A DNA stretch of 64,000 nucleotides, from the NCBI GenBank assembly GCA_022793065.1, contig JAAWCE010000017.1, positions 23,208-87,207 of the forward strand, given 5' to 3'. The notes beneath the pieces are model-generated. The model was not told where the DNA came from. It saw only the letters and a program-made list of their open reading frames with translations, and made no database searches. Shown here one piece after another: positions 62,467 through 64,000 of this stretch. Each line of letters begins with the position of its first letter. Position 1 is the first letter of the stretch. This stretch comes from Lachnospiraceae bacterium. GTDB lineage: Bacteria; Bacillota; Clostridia; Lachnospirales; Lachnospiraceae. The translations under genes and the position numbers were made by a program.

Positions 62467-63708
62467 CTAAAATCCCGCCAAATCCTTCCCTTGCAGCGCA
62501 TACCACAGAAAATTAATTCCACATACAAGGTGGATCAAAAACACGCCCCATTCGGCGGGAAGAAAAATCACCTTCCAACACTTTCTCCATTCCATCGTAT
62601 TCTTCAAAATCAGTACTAATGCCGCCAGAAACATAAAAAACATACCATGCATATATCCCCAGGAAAAATTAGCGTGCAGCATCCGAAACCCCTTCTCATA
62701 CAAGCACAGAAACATTATCATACCCACCAGATAATTGTATATGGCAAAGCGATAAATAAATTTTTCCTTTACAGCCTTCCAGTTTAGAACCATCACTCCC
62801 AATACCAGCGCCATTCCCATGACAATACTCAAAGGAATATTTTTTGAATAGTTGCTCCACACTTTGGCAAACCCAATGCCAATGCCTGTTTCCTCACCTT
62901 TCACATTCACTCCCGTAAATACGCCGAAAAACTGATACAGCAAATCCAGCCCAGTAGGAATCATAGTTACACAAACGCAGAAGATATTCTTAAAACTTTT
63001 TCCCTTACTTCTCACCAAATCCACCAGAAAAAACAAAGCCATCAAGGGCAGCAGTACCATAGTATATCCTGGTTTGGTAATTGTCATTAAAAACAAACTG
63101 ACCGCAAAGGGAACACACCCTTTCCAGGAAAATGTCTCCCGATAACTTTGCAGAACCTTTGCCGCTTCAAAAAAACAAACAATGGTAAAAGGTCTTGCAG
63201 CCAGATAAGTAGCATTCCAGATGGGATTGGGCGTATAAATTCCCATGCAGCGATATGCGTAATCAAAACCGAAAAATGCCGTATTTTTAGGAGAATACAG
63301 ATTTCCCAACAGAAATAAAGCAAACACCATACCCGTAACCGCAAAGTCCAGTGCCATGCGCTTTTTATCACTCCATAAGGAAGTATCCAATCCCTCCCTC
63401 ACCTGCAAGTCCATATAATATTTTGTCACACAGACCCCACAGGCATTTAAAAAGGCCGTTGTAATTGCCACCCCTAAGGGCGCTCCGGTCATCAGTGCAA
63501 TCCCTTTGGCCAGAATGAAAAAAAGGGGATAGGGAAACTTATAATCCCCCTCAATCCCCCGTACCTGATTCACATAATCCGGCATATCCGACCGAAAATC
63601 CGGCACCTCCAGACATTGCATTACAAAAAGATACAGCATCACACCTGTATAAACCAATAAAAGGCTCCAAAAGAAAACCTTTCCTGCCACAAATCTATTT
63701 TTGCGCAA
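62467..63708 (-). CDS. Polytopic membrane protein of unknown function
   Basis: 413 residues from TTG 63708, chosen because GGGAGG (63723-63718) lies 9 nt upstream; longer frames reach 63804 but lack a site. About ten membrane helices with short loops. The first external loop has FRSDMPDYVNQVRGIEG (an acidic, GT-C-like loop), and NPIWNATYLAARPFTIV follows later. The general look is of a lipid-linked-sugar transferase or polymer-synthesis membrane protein, but no family motif is decisive. It is convergent with a GT39 gene, which supports an envelope role. A mobile element begins just beyond its upstream end. Confidence 0.65.
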   Translation of the reverse strand: MRKNRFVAGKVFFWSLLLVYTGVMLYLFVMQCLEVPDFRSDMPDYVNQVRGIEGDYKFPYPLFFILAKGIALMTGAPLGVAITTAFLNACGVCVTKYYMDLQVREGLDTSLWSDKKRMALDFAVTGMVFALFLLGNLYSPKNTAFFGFDYAYRCMGIYTPNPIWNATYLAARPFTIVCFFEAAKVLQSYRETFSWKGCVPFAVSLFLMTITKPGYTMVLLPLMALFFLVDLVRSKGKSFKNIFCVCVTMIPTGLDLLYQFFGVFTGVNVKGEETGIGIGFAKVWSNYSKNIPLSIVMGMALVLGVMVLNWKAVKEKFIYRFAIYNYLVGMIMFLCLYEKGFRMLHANFSWGYMHGMFFMFLAALVLILKNTMEWRKCWKVIFLPAEWGVFLIHLVCGINFLWYALQGKDLAGF

Positions 63709-63826
63709 AACCAATGCCCTCCCATACTTATATTGACTGTAAGCAAAGCTCGTCTCCATACTTAGTTTATACGATATCTGCCCGAAAATCAATATGTATC
63801 CCACATGGCCGCACTAAAATTAATGC

Positions 63827-63890
63827 TGTTACTTACAATTTGGCTTCATCATTCATAGAGTGAGGTGCATAATCTTAACTGTAAGCAACA
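63827..63890. repeat. Inverted repeat at the mobile-element edge
   Basis: TGTTACTTACAATT (63827-63840) and AACTGTAAGCAACA (63877-63890) are inverted copies with 12 of 14 matches. They lie between the membrane-protein gene and the recombinase gene and may be part of an attachment site or the recombinase operator. Confidence 0.55.
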
Positions 63891-63917
63891 CCTATATTGA
63901 CGCAGGAGGATATGCAC

Positions 63918-64000
63918 ATGAATGATTACAGCAAAATCACAGCCCTTTACTCCCGCCTATCCGTGGGGGACGAGGACAGGGACAGCGGCGAAAGCAACTC
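63918..64000 (+). CDS. Large serine recombinase, N-terminus only
   Basis: An ATG at 63918 with AGGAGG 7-8 nt upstream opens a frame MNDYSKITALYSRLSVGDED, followed by R-D-S-G-E-S-N-S, to the window end. Y-x-R-x-S with the nucleophile Ser15, then the acidic stretch and G-E-S-N-S, is the catalytic start of large serine recombinases that move conjugative or mobilisable elements in clostridia. The rest lies outside the window, so the element type is unknown. Confidence 0.85.
   Translation, partial: MNDYSKITALYSRLSVGDEDRDSGESN

Overview
The window reads as a stretch of chromosome from an endospore-forming, Gram-positive clostridium, most likely a gut Lachnospiraceae. The reasons are: moderate G+C; strong GGAGG-type ribosome sites; sporulation genes (spoIIM-like, spoVAD); LytTR/GHKL signalling; lipoproteins; many sugar-active enzymes; and Lachnospiraceae-type small secreted families. 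Most genes lie on the minus strand. No rRNA, ordinary tRNA or CRISPR array is visible.

Left part (1-10.4 kb): an edge-truncated gene; a Fur-controlled Cys-rich FeoB-associated membrane peptide; a decayed Rpn-type nuclease gene; a KTSC-domain protein; a small secreted protein; an ECF sigma factor with a membrane-anchored partner; DAHP synthase; a SpoIIM-like protein; a Nudix hydrolase; a PLP aminotransferase; and a solitary spoVAD. From 10.7 to 12.8 kb an A+T-rich restriction-modification pair sits on the opposite strand to its neighbours.

Middle (12.8-38.5 kb): an SH3b membrane protein, trpS, a GH2 glycosidase, a Ca2+-type P-ATPase with an unusual insertion and a ferritin-like protein. These are followed by a two-gene unit of a VIT/vWA cell-surface protein and an exosortase. 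A second methyltransferase cassette follows, then a LytTR regulator/GHKL kinase/YhfC membrane protease/lipoprotein operon with a recognisable regulated promoter, a five-component oligopeptide ABC operon (the two ATPases fused in one gene) and a chemoreceptor.

Right part (38.5-64 kb): folD, an amidohydrolase, a membrane-anchored trypsin-like protease, tcdA, a CapA-like lipoprotein, an aldo/keto reductase and a giant protein with a degenerate J domain. An accessory patch follows (small membrane protein, Rpn nuclease, HNH nuclease coupled to a SAM methyltransferase). Then come a GNAT, a D,D-carboxypeptidase, a GT2-MarR fusion, a YkgJ-type Cys-cluster protein, a GH43 enzyme and a TROVE/Ro60 protein. 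Just upstream of the Ro60 gene, on the same strand, is an unannotated ncRNA whose fold matches a bacterial Y RNA with a circularly permuted tRNA module. A GT39-type transferase is divergent from it. The window ends with a polytopic membrane protein and the first codons of a large serine recombinase, the edge of a mobile element.

The two strongest hidden systems are the Ro60/Y-RNA pair (58.6-60.7 kb) and the exosortase with its single adjacent, probably dedicated, VIT/vWA substrate (22.2-25.6 kb). Starts were moved inward from the longest frame wherever a ribosome site decided it; each case is stated in its entry.
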